Shown piece by piece: positions 33,873 through 41,799 of a stretch of 64,000 bases of DNA. Under the pieces are notes generated by a model, which had not been told where the DNA came from, searched no databases, and was given only the letters and a program-made list of their open reading frames with translations. The DNA is from JADCCX01 sp031431475 (GTDB lineage Bacteria > Pseudomonadota > Alphaproteobacteria > Rhizobiales > Beijerinckiaceae), in assembly GCA_031431475.1 (NCBI GenBank), contig JANPDL010000036.1:196989-260988 (forward strand), in the 5' to 3' direction. The position numbers and the translations under genes were made by a program. Position 1 is the first letter of the stretch; the number at the start of each line of letters is the position of its first letter.

Positions 33873-34589
33873 ATGACTTTGAAAACCCGCTTTCTCGCCA
33901 CGACATCAATGATTGCCGCGAGCCTTGTCTGGAGCGCTGCCATGGCGCAGCAGATGCATTATCTCGGCATTGCAGCAACCAATCAGGAGACGGTCTTCCA
34001 GAGCGAGGTTTCCGGCGCGGGGGCTTCCGTGGGGCGCACCTGGCAGCTGGCCTCCAGCCGCACGGTTTCGGCATCGTTTTTCAGCCCGGTCAGCGTGGGT
34101 GCAATCAACGCCGCGATCCAGGAAACAGCGGCGAAGATGGACCGCGAAAAGGATGTGTTGTTCTTGCTCGTCTCGTCTCACGGTTTTCCGCGGGGCGGTG
34201 GCGTGCTGCTCAATGCCAATGGTGCCATGCGGGCCGGGCAGCTGCGTGCGGCGCTCGACGGTGCGGGCATCAAGAACCGCGTGATCGTCATTTCGGCCTG
34301 CTATGCCGGCCAGTTCGTCGGGCCATTGTCGGGCCCCAACACGGCGGTGATCACGGCCGCCAATGCCACAAACCCGTCATTCGGCTGCACAAACGCGCGT
34401 AGCTACACCTATTTTGGCGATGCGTTTTTCAACTACGGCATGGCACAGCGCGGGCGTGACCTGCGCAGTGCGTTCGCGACGGCCAGGACGACCGTCACGC
34501 AATGGGAAGTGCGCGATGGTTTCAAACCGTCGCAGCCGCAAATGAGCATGGGCGGGCGGATCAGCGCTGTGCTGGCCGGAGTGCGGTAA
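33873..34589 (+). CDS. Secreted C13 (legumain-like) cysteine peptidase
   Basis: The 238-residue protein has a signal peptide (MTLKTRFLATTSMIAASLVWSAAMAQ, cleavage near residue 25) and a caspase/legumain-like core: FLLVSSHGFP with the catalytic His and VIVISACYAGQFVGPL with the catalytic Cys. This matches bacterial family C13 proteins, exported to the periplasm or inner membrane. Legumain-type cleavage after Asn/Asp is known for eukaryotic members; bacterial substrates are unknown. Confidence 0.82.
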   Translation: MTLKTRFLATTSMIAASLVWSAAMAQQMHYLGIAATNQETVFQSEVSGAGASVGRTWQLASSRTVSASFFSPVSVGAINAAIQETAAKMDREKDVLFLLVSSHGFPRGGGVLLNANGAMRAGQLRAALDGAGIKNRVIVISACYAGQFVGPLSGPNTAVITAANATNPSFGCTNARSYTYFGDAFFNYGMAQRGRDLRSAFATARTTVTQWEVRDGFKPSQPQMSMGGRISAVLAGVR

Positions 34590-34653
34590 GTGTGGTTCTG
34601 GCGTTCACTTTGCCTTGAATACCACCGGGAGGTTTTCCGCGTCGATCATTACA

Positions 34654-35052
34654 TCACTGCTCGTTGAGGTTGAGCACTTTGGTTGTGGTGTTGCCCTTGC
34701 AGGTGTAGCAGCAGTCGGCACAGGCCTTGGTACCATCCGTGCTCTTGCCCCAGTAACGTTTCAGGTTGCCGCTGGCACCTGCTCCGTAGCAGACCTGTTC
34801 ACCTTCCAGGCAGTTCAGTTTGAAGCTGTGCGTCTTGTTGTCCTTGATGTCGTAGTGCGTGGTTGCCGTTGGCCAGACCGCCTTGCGGTTCTGCGAAAAG
34901 AATTTTACCTCGACCGCGATTGGAGAAAAGCTGCGTAATTGCCATGTCATTGTATCAGCACGGGCTGTGTCTGCCCCGACAATGCTCAGGAGCGGCAGAA
35001 GCATAGCCACCATAATTGCGATGCACGAAATGCGACGAAACAGATAGTCCAT
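34654..35052 (-). CDS. Small secreted Cys-rich protein of unknown function
   Basis: The 132-residue product starts MDYLFRRISCIAIMVAMLLPLL, a signal peptide with likely cleavage after TARA. The mature part is ~95 residues with six Cys, four in a cluster ACADCCYTCKGN that suggests disulfides or a metal site. The ATG at 35052 follows GGGGGC. I know no function. It is convergent with the C13 peptidase gene. Confidence 0.68.
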   Translation of the reverse strand: MDYLFRRISCIAIMVAMLLPLLSIVGADTARADTMTWQLRSFSPIAVEVKFFSQNRKAVWPTATTHYDIKDNKTHSFKLNCLEGEQVCYGAGASGNLKRYWGKSTDGTKACADCCYTCKGNTTTKVLNLNEQ

Positions 35053-35224
35053 AAAGCCCCCAGGAAACGGCCATGGCTTCGCCATGACAAATGCTCGGCG
35101 TTCTTGCCGCCGAAGGGAAAATTGCACAGCTCCCTGGGTTTGTGAAGGGTTATCCGTCGTTCTGGCGCGTTGTATCTCGCCAAATTTCAGGACGAATCCG
35201 GAAGGCCGCTGGGTTGCCCAGAAC

Positions 35225-35258
35225 AAAAAACAGGCCGGGTTTCCCCAGCCTGTTTTTC
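35225..35258 (-). terminator. Rho-independent terminator of ilvC
   Basis: Read on the minus strand, AAAACAGGCTGGG pairs with CCCGGCCTGTTTT (13 bp, one wobble) around GAAA, ending in a T-run. It lies 54 bp beyond the ilvC stop. The plus-strand copy also ends in T5, so it may stop transcription in both directions. Confidence 0.85.
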
Positions 35259-35311
35259 TAAAAAGCATCGATGTCCTGCGCAGTAACCAGCGAGGTCAAG
35301 TCAGGACCAAC

Positions 35312-36331
35312 TCAATTCTTCGCTTTGTCCACCAGTGCCTTTTGCTTGATCCAGGGCATCATGGCGCGCAGCTTCTCGCCGACTTCCTCGATGGGGTGGG
35401 CGGCCATGCGGGCGCGGGTGGCCTTGAACGAGGTCTGGTTGACCTTGTTCTCCAGCATCCAGTCGCGGGTGAACTTGCCGGATTGGATGTCGGTGAGCAC
35501 GCGCTTCATCTCGGCCTTGGTTTCCGCCGTGATGATGCGGGGGCCGGTGACATACTCGCCGTATTCCGCAGTGTTGGAGATCGAGTAGTTCATGGTGGCG
35601 ATGCCGCCTTCGAAGATCAGGTCGACGATGAGCTTTACCTCGTGCAGGCACTCAAAATAGGCCATTTCAGGCGCGTAACCCGCTTCCACCAGCGTCTCGT
35701 AGCCGGCCTTGATCAGTTCAACGAGGCCGCCGCACAGAACGACCTGCTCGCCGAACAGGTCAGTCTCGCATTCTTCCTTGAACGAGGTCTCGATGATACC
35801 GGCGCGGCCACCGCCGTTGGCCGATGCGTAGGAAAGTGCGAGGTCATGCGCGTTGCCCGAGGCATCCTTATGGATGGCGACAAGCGTGGGCACGCCGCCG
35901 CCGCGCTGGTATTCGGAGCGCACGGTGTGGCCGGGGCCTTTGGGCGCGATCATGAACACGTCGAGATCGGCGCGTGGCTCGATCAGGTTGAAGTGTATGT
36001 TGAGGCCGTGGGCAAAGCAGAGCGCTGCGCCCTTTTTCATGTTGTCATGCAAATCATCACGGTAGATGTCGCCCTGAAGCTCATCGGGTGTGAGCATCAT
36101 CATGAGGTCAGCCCATTTGGCAGCCTCGGTCGGCGTCATGCACTTGAAGCCGGCGGTCTCTGCCTTCTTGCGCGTTGCGGAGCCTGCCTTGAGAGCGATC
36201 ACCACATCCTTGACGCCGCTGTCCTTCAGGTTGAGCGCATGGGCATGGCCCTGCGAGCCGTAGCCGACGATGCAGACCTTCTTGCCCTTGATCAGATTGA
36301 GATCGGCATCACGATCATAATAAACGCGCAT
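35312..36331 (-). CDS. ilvC: Ketol-acid reductoisomerase IlvC
   Basis: IlvC converts acetolactate to 2,3-dihydroxyisovalerate with NADPH and Mg2+, the second common step of valine, leucine and isoleucine synthesis. The 339-residue, class I short form has the Rossmann motif VCIVGYGSQGHAHALNLKDSG, the segment APKGPGHTVRSEY and the acidic metal site in DLFGEQVVLCGG. It is separated from ilvH by a phosphoesterase gene in the same direction. Confidence 0.97.
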   Translation of the reverse strand: MRVYYDRDADLNLIKGKKVCIVGYGSQGHAHALNLKDSGVKDVVIALKAGSATRKKAETAGFKCMTPTEAAKWADLMMMLTPDELQGDIYRDDLHDNMKKGAALCFAHGLNIHFNLIEPRADLDVFMIAPKGPGHTVRSEYQRGGGVPTLVAIHKDASGNAHDLALSYASANGGGRAGIIETSFKEECETDLFGEQVVLCGGLVELIKAGYETLVEAGYAPEMAYFECLHEVKLIVDLIFEGGIATMNYSISNTAEYGEYVTGPRIITAETKAEMKRVLTDIQSGKFTRDWMLENKVNQTSFKATRARMAAHPIEEVGEKLRAMMPWIKQKALVDKAKN

Positions 36332-36447
36332 GGGAGTTTTCCTCTGGAGGTTTCGGGTCAGGTTTCTTGTGAAAGATTATGGCGCGTTCGGTAAGCGTCA
36401 GGACGCTAGGGGTCAAGGGTTTGATCAGCGGCGGTGCAAAATCCAGA

Positions 36448-37347
36448 TCATCCCCCCAGTTCCACCACCATGATCTCCGGCGGTACACCCACGCGGATCG
36501 GCGCGATGGAGCAGCCGAGGCCGCTGGTCACCAGCAGGTCGCGGCCGTTCTCGCTGAAGTGACCCCGGGCATAGCGTGCGCTGAGCCGCGAGGCCGAGGC
36601 GGGGCGCCATCCGAACAGGTTTACCTGTCCGCCATGCGTATGGCCCGAGAGCGTGAGGGCGATGCGGCCCGGTACGCGTGGGAAGATGTCGGGCTCATGC
36701 GCCATCAGGATCGCGGGCGCATCATCGGTCAGCTTGCGCAGGGTGCCGGTCAGGTCATCATCGCCGCGCTTGCCGTGCAGATACCGGGTGGGAATGAAGG
36801 CGATCTGGTCGCCAAGGCCGGCCAGCCAGAACGGCTTGCCGTTGTGGATCAGGCGCACCGCATGATTGTCCAGCACGGGAATGCCAACTGCGGCCAGTGC
36901 ACGATGCACGAAGGTCGGCCCCTTGCCGTCGCGCATGGCGGTCTTGTCCTCCCACCAGTCGTGGTTGCCGAGGATGGCATGGACGCCGAGCGGAGCTTTC
37001 AGCTGGCCCAGCACAGGAGCCCATTTGCTGGAATCTCCGTATTTCTTCACGAGGCGACTGCCCGCCACATAGTCGCCAAGCAGCAGGATGATATCGCCGT
37101 CCAGTCCGTTCGCCGTGTTGACGATGGACTGGATGCGGCTGACGCTCATCCAGGGATCGCAGGCGTGGATATCCGACAGCGTGACGATGCGCAGCTTCAG
37201 ATCAGGCGGCCAGCCCGCAGGCGTGATCCGATAGCGCACGACGCATGGCCAGCGCATGGGCTCGATGCCGACAGCATAAGCACCAAATGACGTCAGGCTG
37301 GCACCAAGCCACGCTGCGCTTTTCAGGAATGTGCGGCGTGAGAGCAT
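36448..37347 (-). CDS. Exported calcineurin-like metallophosphoesterase
   Basis: The 299-residue protein has metal-binding motifs LSDIHACDP (D-x-H), LLGDYV (GD), ILGNHDWW (GNHD), AHEPD and LSGHTHGGQ, the calcineurin-like phosphoesterase pattern of the YkuE/YaeI type. The N-terminus MLSRRTFLKSAAWLGASL is a twin-arginine signal, so it probably acts in the periplasm. Substrate is unknown; YaeI-type proteins are linked to lipid or cell-wall phosphoesters. Confidence 0.87.
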   Translation of the reverse strand: MLSRRTFLKSAAWLGASLTSFGAYAVGIEPMRWPCVVRYRITPAGWPPDLKLRIVTLSDIHACDPWMSVSRIQSIVNTANGLDGDIILLLGDYVAGSRLVKKYGDSSKWAPVLGQLKAPLGVHAILGNHDWWEDKTAMRDGKGPTFVHRALAAVGIPVLDNHAVRLIHNGKPFWLAGLGDQIAFIPTRYLHGKRGDDDLTGTLRKLTDDAPAILMAHEPDIFPRVPGRIALTLSGHTHGGQVNLFGWRPASASRLSARYARGHFSENGRDLLVTSGLGCSIAPIRVGVPPEIMVVELGG

Positions 37348-37378
37348 CGATTTGCGTTTCCCAAGTTATGACCGGGAA

Positions 37379-37912
37379 TCACAAAGCATCCGCACCGCGC
37401 GAAATTGCGGCAACGCCGGTGCGCGACACTTCCACCAGACCAATCGCCGTCATCAGGTTGATGAAGCGCTCGACATCTTCCGACGAACCCGTGATCTCGA
37501 AGACGAAGCTTTCGAGCGTGGCGTCAACCGGCTTGGCACCAAACGCCGTGGCGAGGCGAAGCGCCTCCATACGGTGCTCGCCCTTGCCGCGCACCTTCAC
37601 AAGCGCCAGTTCGCGCTCGATGGACGGGCCGGACGTGGTGAGATCCATCACCCTGTGGACCGGCACAAGCCGCTCCAGCTGCGCCTTGATCTGGTCGAGC
37701 ACGGCGGCGGTGCCCCTGGTGATGATGGTGAGCCGCGAGATGTGCTTCTCGTGCTCGGTCTCGGTGACCGTCAGGCTCTCGATGTTGTAGCCGCGCCCCG
37801 AGAACATGCCCGCGATGCGGGCCAGCACGCCGGGCTCGTTGTCCACGATGATGGCATAGGTCCGGCGCTCGATGATCTGGGCGGTGGCGGGGTCGTTGTA
37901 ATGGGATTTCAT
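37379..37912 (-). CDS. ilvH: Acetolactate synthase small (regulatory) subunit IlvH
   Basis: IlvH is the ACT-domain regulatory partner of IlvB that mediates valine feedback inhibition. From the ATG at 37912 the product is 177 residues, with the ACT signature YAIIVDNEPGVLARIAGMFSGRGYNIESLTV and the C-terminal dimer domain (ELALVKVRG). A TTG at 37933 that overlaps the ilvB stop would add seven residues; the ATG is preferred, with GGAAAG upstream. Confidence 0.95.
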   Translation of the reverse strand: MKSHYNDPATAQIIERRTYAIIVDNEPGVLARIAGMFSGRGYNIESLTVTETEHEKHISRLTIITRGTAAVLDQIKAQLERLVPVHRVMDLTTSGPSIERELALVKVRGKGEHRMEALRLATAFGAKPVDATLESFVFEITGSSEDVERFINLMTAIGLVEVSRTGVAAISRGADAL

Positions 37913-37929
37913 GATGCTTTCCGATATTC

Positions 37930-39768
37930 TCAAACCAGCCCGCGACCCTTGACGTCGATCACGTCGCCAATGTCACCTTCGAAATCGGGCAGGATCATTT
38001 CATTGTGCGGCTTGCCCGAGGGGATCATCGGCAGGCAATTCTCTTCCTTCGCCACCAGACAATCGAAGATCACCGGACCGGGATAATCGATCATCTCCTG
38101 GATTTTCGCATCCAGCTCCTTCGGGTCGGAGCAGCGGATGCCCTTGGCGTGATAGGCCTCGGCCAGCTTGACGAAATCCGGCAGCGCCTGCGAGTAGCTG
38201 TTGGAATAGCGCCCGCCATGCAGCAGTTCCTGCCACTGGCGCACCATGCCCATGTACTCGTTGTTGAGGATGAATATCTTGACTGGCAGGCGATACTGCG
38301 CGGCCGTGCTCATCTCCTGCATATTCATCAGGATGGAGGCTTCGCCTGCCACATCGATGACCAGCGCCTTGGGATGCGCCATCTGCACGCCGATGGCGGC
38401 GGGCAGGCCGTAGCCCATGGTGCCGAGGCCGCCAGAGGTCATCCAGCGGTTGGGCTCCTCGAAATGCAGATATTGCGCCGCCCACATCTGGTGCTGGCCG
38501 ACTTCCGTGGTGATGTAAGTGTCGCGGTTCTTCGTGAGTTCATACAGCCGCTGCACCGCGTATTGCGGCTTGATGATGGTGTCGGAGTTGCGGAAGGCGA
38601 GGGAGTTGCGCTTGCGCCAGGTGTTCACCTGCCCCCACCAGTCCTTCACCTCCGGGCGGGCCTTGTGCTTCTTCTCGCGCCAGATCCGCAGCATCTCGGC
38701 CATCACGCGGCCTGCATCGCCTACAATACCCACGTCTGCCTTGACGATCTTGTTGATCGAGGAGGGGTCGATATCGACGTGGATCTTGGTGGAGCCCGGC
38801 GAGAAAGCGTCGAGACGACCCGTGATGCGATCATCAAAGCGGGCGCCAATGTTGATCATCAGGTCGCAATCATGCATCGCCCAGTTGGCTTCGTAGGTGC
38901 CATGCATACCCAGCATGCCGAGCCAGTTTGCACCGCTGGCTGGATAGGCACCAAGGCCCATGAGGGTGGAGGTGATGGGGAAGCCGGTGGCTTTCACCAG
39001 TTCGCGCAGCAGCTTCGACGCTTCGGGACCGGCGTTGATCACGCCGCCACCGGTGTAGAACACGGGCTTCTTGGCGCGGCTCATCATCTCGACCGCAGCC
39101 TCGATGCGGCGCGCATCGCCGTCCACTCGGGGCTTGTAGGTTCGGTGCTCGATGTCCTTGGGGCCGATATAGGTGCCGGACTTGAACTGGATGTCCTTGG
39201 GGATATCGATGACGACCGGGCCGGGGCGACCGTGCTGTGCGACATAGAACGCCTCGTGGATGATGCGCGGCAGGTCCTCCAGCCGCTTCACGAGGTAATT
39301 GTGCTTGGTGCAATGGCGTGTGATGCCAACGGTATCGCATTCCTGAAAGGCGTCGGAGCCGATCAAATGCGTCGGCACCTGTCCCGTGAAGCAGACGATC
39401 GGAATGCTGTCGAGCAGCGCATCGGTGAGGCCAGTCACAGCATTGGTCGCACCTGGACCAGATGTCACCAGCACCACACCCACCTTGCCGGATGAGCGCG
39501 CATAGCCCTCCGCCGCATGGACTGCACCCTGCTCGTGGCGAACCAGAATGTGCTCGACGCCGCCCATCTGGAACAATGCGTCATAGATCGGCAGCACCGC
39601 GCCGCCGGGATAGCCGAAGATATGCTCTACGCCCTGATCCTGAAGCGCCTGCACCACCATTTCGGCACCGGTCATGGTGAGAGAGTCTGCTGCCTTCGCA
39701 ACAGTCTGCGTGGGCTTTGCTGCGGCCTTGCCCGAGGGCTTTCTGGCTGTGGCGGTGCTCATGGTCAT
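37930..39768 (-). CDS. ilvB: Acetolactate synthase large (catalytic) subunit IlvB
   Basis: This TPP- and FAD-dependent enzyme condenses pyruvate with pyruvate or 2-oxobutyrate. The 612-residue protein has GAEMVVQALQDQGVEHIFGYPGGAVLP (TPP-binding N-domain with the catalytic Glu in RHEQGAVHAAEGYARSSG), FAD-domain segments, and a C-terminal TPP-Mg motif (VIDVAGEASILMNMQE...NNEYMGM). A Lys/Ala-rich N-terminal extension of ~30 residues precedes the fold. MTM and MST starts (39768, 39762) are both possible. A leader attenuator lies upstream. Confidence 0.97.
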   Translation of the reverse strand: MTMSTATARKPSGKAAAKPTQTVAKAADSLTMTGAEMVVQALQDQGVEHIFGYPGGAVLPIYDALFQMGGVEHILVRHEQGAVHAAEGYARSSGKVGVVLVTSGPGATNAVTGLTDALLDSIPIVCFTGQVPTHLIGSDAFQECDTVGITRHCTKHNYLVKRLEDLPRIIHEAFYVAQHGRPGPVVIDIPKDIQFKSGTYIGPKDIEHRTYKPRVDGDARRIEAAVEMMSRAKKPVFYTGGGVINAGPEASKLLRELVKATGFPITSTLMGLGAYPASGANWLGMLGMHGTYEANWAMHDCDLMINIGARFDDRITGRLDAFSPGSTKIHVDIDPSSINKIVKADVGIVGDAGRVMAEMLRIWREKKHKARPEVKDWWGQVNTWRKRNSLAFRNSDTIIKPQYAVQRLYELTKNRDTYITTEVGQHQMWAAQYLHFEEPNRWMTSGGLGTMGYGLPAAIGVQMAHPKALVIDVAGEASILMNMQEMSTAAQYRLPVKIFILNNEYMGMVRQWQELLHGGRYSNSYSQALPDFVKLAEAYHAKGIRCSDPKELDAKIQEMIDYPGPVIFDCLVAKEENCLPMIPSGKPHNEMILPDFEGDIGDVIDVKGRGLV

Positions 39769-39810
39769 GTCCTTCAGGTGTTCGGCTGTCTTTAGGGGTT
39801 TTCAGGGCAA

Positions 39811-39835
39811 GAAAAAAGGGCCTCTGGGGCCCTTT
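39811..39835 (-). terminator. ilvB leader attenuator terminator
   Basis: On the minus strand AAAGGGCC (39835-39828) pairs with GGCCCTTT (39822-39815) around CCAGA, then TTTC. It lies between the leader peptide and ilvB, not after a gene, so it works as a transcriptional attenuator. Confidence 0.82.
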
Positions 39836-39866
39836 GGATACGCGCTAGCTGCGGGATCGTCGTGGG

Positions 39867-39914
39867 TTACCCACGTCCCTTGGCCAGCGCGCTTTGTACA
39901 ATAAGATTGATCAT
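39867..39914 (-). CDS. ilvL: ilv leader peptide MINLIVQSALAKGRG
   Basis: The 15-codon frame ATG-ATC-AAT-CTT-ATT-GTA... encodes Ile, Leu, Ile, Val in codons 2-6, as expected for ribosome-mediated attenuation by branched-chain amino-acyl-tRNA. The stop codon sits in the loop of a hairpin (CGTGGG-TTA-CCCACG in plus-strand 39861-39875), and an outer pairing CGCGCT/AGCGCG (39841-39846 / 39886-39891) can enclose it. The terminator hairpin follows 32 bp on. No strong Shine-Dalgarno is seen. Role is inferred by analogy with known ilv leaders. Confidence 0.75.
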   Translation of the reverse strand: MINLIVQSALAKGRG

Positions 39915-39923
39915 GCTGAATGA

Positions 39924-39953
39924 TGCATAGCGTGGAGCGGGGAGGGCGGTCAA
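39924..39953 (-). promoter_or_regulatory. Candidate ilv promoter
   Basis: On the minus strand TTGACC (39953-39948) and TATGCA (39929-39924) are separated by 18 bp, just upstream of the leader peptide start. The -35 is good and the -10 is weak. Confidence 0.4.
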
Positions 39954-39975
39954 GACTGATCTGGAATGGTAGACT

Positions 39976-40758
39976 TCAGGAGCGCTGCGCGAGGTGTTGC
40001 GCGAAGCCCATGATTTGCGGCTGTGGCAACCGTGCGACAATGAGTTCATCTACCCCGTCCCGCGTCCATGATGCCAGTGACAGCCCCTGTCGCATTTCCA
40101 CGGAAGGTGCCCGAGCTGTATCGCGGCTGCGCTTCAGGCAGAAGGCCACCGGTATCTTGTCGGCGGTTTCGAAGACGATCTGGATCAGCGGCGCGCCCTC
40201 AAACTCCAACACCTGTGCGCGTTTGAAGCTCAGGCCGGCGAGCGTCTTGGTAACACCGGGAAGCGGACGCCCCAAAGCCTGCGAGACGCTTGCCAACTGC
40301 TGGCTGACTTCATCGGGCGAGGGATTGAGACCTGCCGTTGTCGCCATGCCGTAGAGCGCGTGATATTGCGCCACGGCCTCGCGCCAGTCACCGGATGTGT
40401 TGCGGTGCTGCATGAGAAGACCGCCCGCCACGCCGCCGATGGCAAAACTGGCGGCGGTTGCAAAGCCGATTGTGAACCAGCGGCGCGAACGGAGCGCGGC
40501 CGCTGACTCAGGCAGCGTTTCCATTTCCTGCGCCTTCTTGCGCAGCCGCTCTTCAAGTTCAGGCGGCATGCCGGAGAGCAGGGGCCGGAAAGCCTCACCC
40601 AGAACCGGCGTTCCATCGGTCAGCACTGCGATACGGGAGGCAATCGTCGAATCCTGCCGGGCTAGAGACACAATGGCCTCGCGCCTGTCCGGTGACAGAC
40701 GGTTGTCCACAAAGGCGACGAGATCGGCGTCTGTCACGAGTTTATCCCTGTCAGTCAT
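39976..40758 (-). CDS. Membrane anti-sigma factor
   Basis: The 260-residue protein begins with a short anti-sigma-like segment (VTDADLVAFVDNRLSPDRREAIVSLARQDSTIASRI) that lacks the HxxxCxxC zinc motif. One transmembrane helix follows (WFTIGFATAASFAIGGVAGGLLM, ~94-116) and then a periplasmic domain. It overlaps the upstream ECF sigma gene by 8 bp. This layout is that of 'putative transmembrane transcriptional regulator (anti-sigma)' proteins that sequester the co-encoded sigma factor. Confidence 0.85.
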   Translation of the reverse strand: MTDRDKLVTDADLVAFVDNRLSPDRREAIVSLARQDSTIASRIAVLTDGTPVLGEAFRPLLSGMPPELEERLRKKAQEMETLPESAAALRSRRWFTIGFATAASFAIGGVAGGLLMQHRNTSGDWREAVAQYHALYGMATTAGLNPSPDEVSQQLASVSQALGRPLPGVTKTLAGLSFKRAQVLEFEGAPLIQIVFETADKIPVAFCLKRSRDTARAPSVEMRQGLSLASWTRDGVDELIVARLPQPQIMGFAQHLAQRS

Positions 40759-41293
40759 GATAAGACCTGTCTTGCGGCAGGCGCGGTGCGGTCGGGTTCA
40801 GCATTGCAGCAAGCGCTGTCTTGGCAGCGGCCAGTCGGCTCATCACTGTTCCCAGTGGAATGTCCAGCACGTCGGCGGCGTCCTGATAGCTCAGCTGCTC
40901 GACATAGACGAGGAAGACAGGATTGCGCTGCCATTCTGGCAATGAAGTCACGGATGTGATGAGCTGCGATTTCAGAATGGCCTCATCCGCCTTGCCGATC
41001 TGGCCGTCATCCCAGAGATCGGCAGCATCGATCGTGCCCAGACCGCGCCGTACTTTTTCGGCCCTCAGATGGTTTTTCCAGACCGAGGCCAGGATCGCGA
41101 ACATCCAGTGATCGAGCCGCGTTCCCGGTATGAACTGAGGGCGGCGTTCAAGCGCTCGCTGGCAGGTCTGCTGTACCAGATCCTCGGCAAGAAGTCTTTG
41201 GCGTGATTGCGACATGGCGAAGCGCCAGAGGCGGGGCAGGAGCGCCACCATCTCGTCCAGAAACGCATCCCTTGTCTTTTTTTCGTTTCTCAC
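40751..41293 (-). CDS. ECF-family RNA polymerase sigma factor
   Basis: The 180-residue protein has sigma region 2 (LLPRLWRFAMSQSRQRLLAEDLVQQTCQRALER) and region 4 (LSYQDAADVLDIPLGTVMSRLAAAKTAL, a helix-turn-helix). It heads an operon with its anti-sigma factor and is divergent from a DUF4399 gene 57 bp away, which could be a target. The inducing signal cannot be told. Confidence 0.93.
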   Translation of the reverse strand: MRNEKKTRDAFLDEMVALLPRLWRFAMSQSRQRLLAEDLVQQTCQRALERRPQFIPGTRLDHWMFAILASVWKNHLRAEKVRRGLGTIDAADLWDDGQIGKADEAILKSQLITSVTSLPEWQRNPVFLVYVEQLSYQDAADVLDIPLGTVMSRLAAAKTALAAMLNPTAPRLPQDRSYHD

Positions 41294-41350
41294 GACTTTT
41301 CATGTCGCTCAGGTGTTATCCTGCTGTCAATAAAGCCAAGGGAGAACTTC

Positions 41351-41788
41351 ATGACGCTCAAGACAAAGTTTGCTGCTGCTATCATCGCGCTCGGGCTGTC
41401 CAGCGTGGCTATAGCGCAGGAATCGCCATCGCCTGCTGGATCAAAGGTCTATTTCATCAATCTCAAGGATGGTGACACGGTTTCCAACCCGGTCGTCGTC
41501 AAGTTCGGCCTGGCCGGCATGGGCATCGCGCCTGCTGGATTGCAGGGTGATGCGACGGCGGGCACGGGCCACCATCATCTCCTGATCAACAAGGAGCTGA
41601 CGGGCGCGGCCCTCAAGGACGCTATCCCGATGGACGACGACCACCGTCATTTCGGTAAGGGCCAGACCGAAGCGACGATTACCCTTCCAGCGGGTACCCA
41701 TACGCTGCAACTCGTGCTGGCCGACTGGACCCATGTCCCGCATGTGCCGCCTGTGATGTCGGAGCGGATCAAGATCACTGTTAAGTGA
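41351..41788 (+). CDS. Secreted DUF4399 domain protein
   Basis: The 145-residue protein has a signal peptide (MTLKTKFAAAIIALGLSSVAIAQ) and a beta-rich DUF4399 domain: VYFINLKDGDTVSNPVVVKFGLAGMGIAPAG, GTGHHHLLIN and PAGTHTLQLVLADWTHVPH. The His-rich HHH and HRHF stretches suggest metal binding, which is inferred. It starts at the ATG at 41351 after GGGAGAAC and is divergent from the sigma gene. Confidence 0.82.
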   Translation: MTLKTKFAAAIIALGLSSVAIAQESPSPAGSKVYFINLKDGDTVSNPVVVKFGLAGMGIAPAGLQGDATAGTGHHHLLINKELTGAALKDAIPMDDDHRHFGKGQTEATITLPAGTHTLQLVLADWTHVPHVPPVMSERIKITVK

Positions 41789-41799
41789 GAAAGCCGGGG

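Noticed and set aside
34690..34790. Thioredoxin-like or zinc-finger reading of the Cys-rich tail
   Set aside because: The CxxCC spacing does not fit a thioredoxin CxxC active site or a standard zinc finger, and the protein is exported.
35084..36394. 436-codon open frame opposite ilvC
   Set aside because: Antisense shadow of IlvC; no recognisable domain.
36379..37290. 303-codon plus-strand frame opposite the phosphoesterase
   Set aside because: The opposite strand carries complete metallophosphoesterase motifs and a Tat signal.
38005..39495. 496-codon open frame opposite ilvB
   Set aside because: Antisense shadow of a clear IlvB sequence; composition is driven by the codon bias of the other strand.
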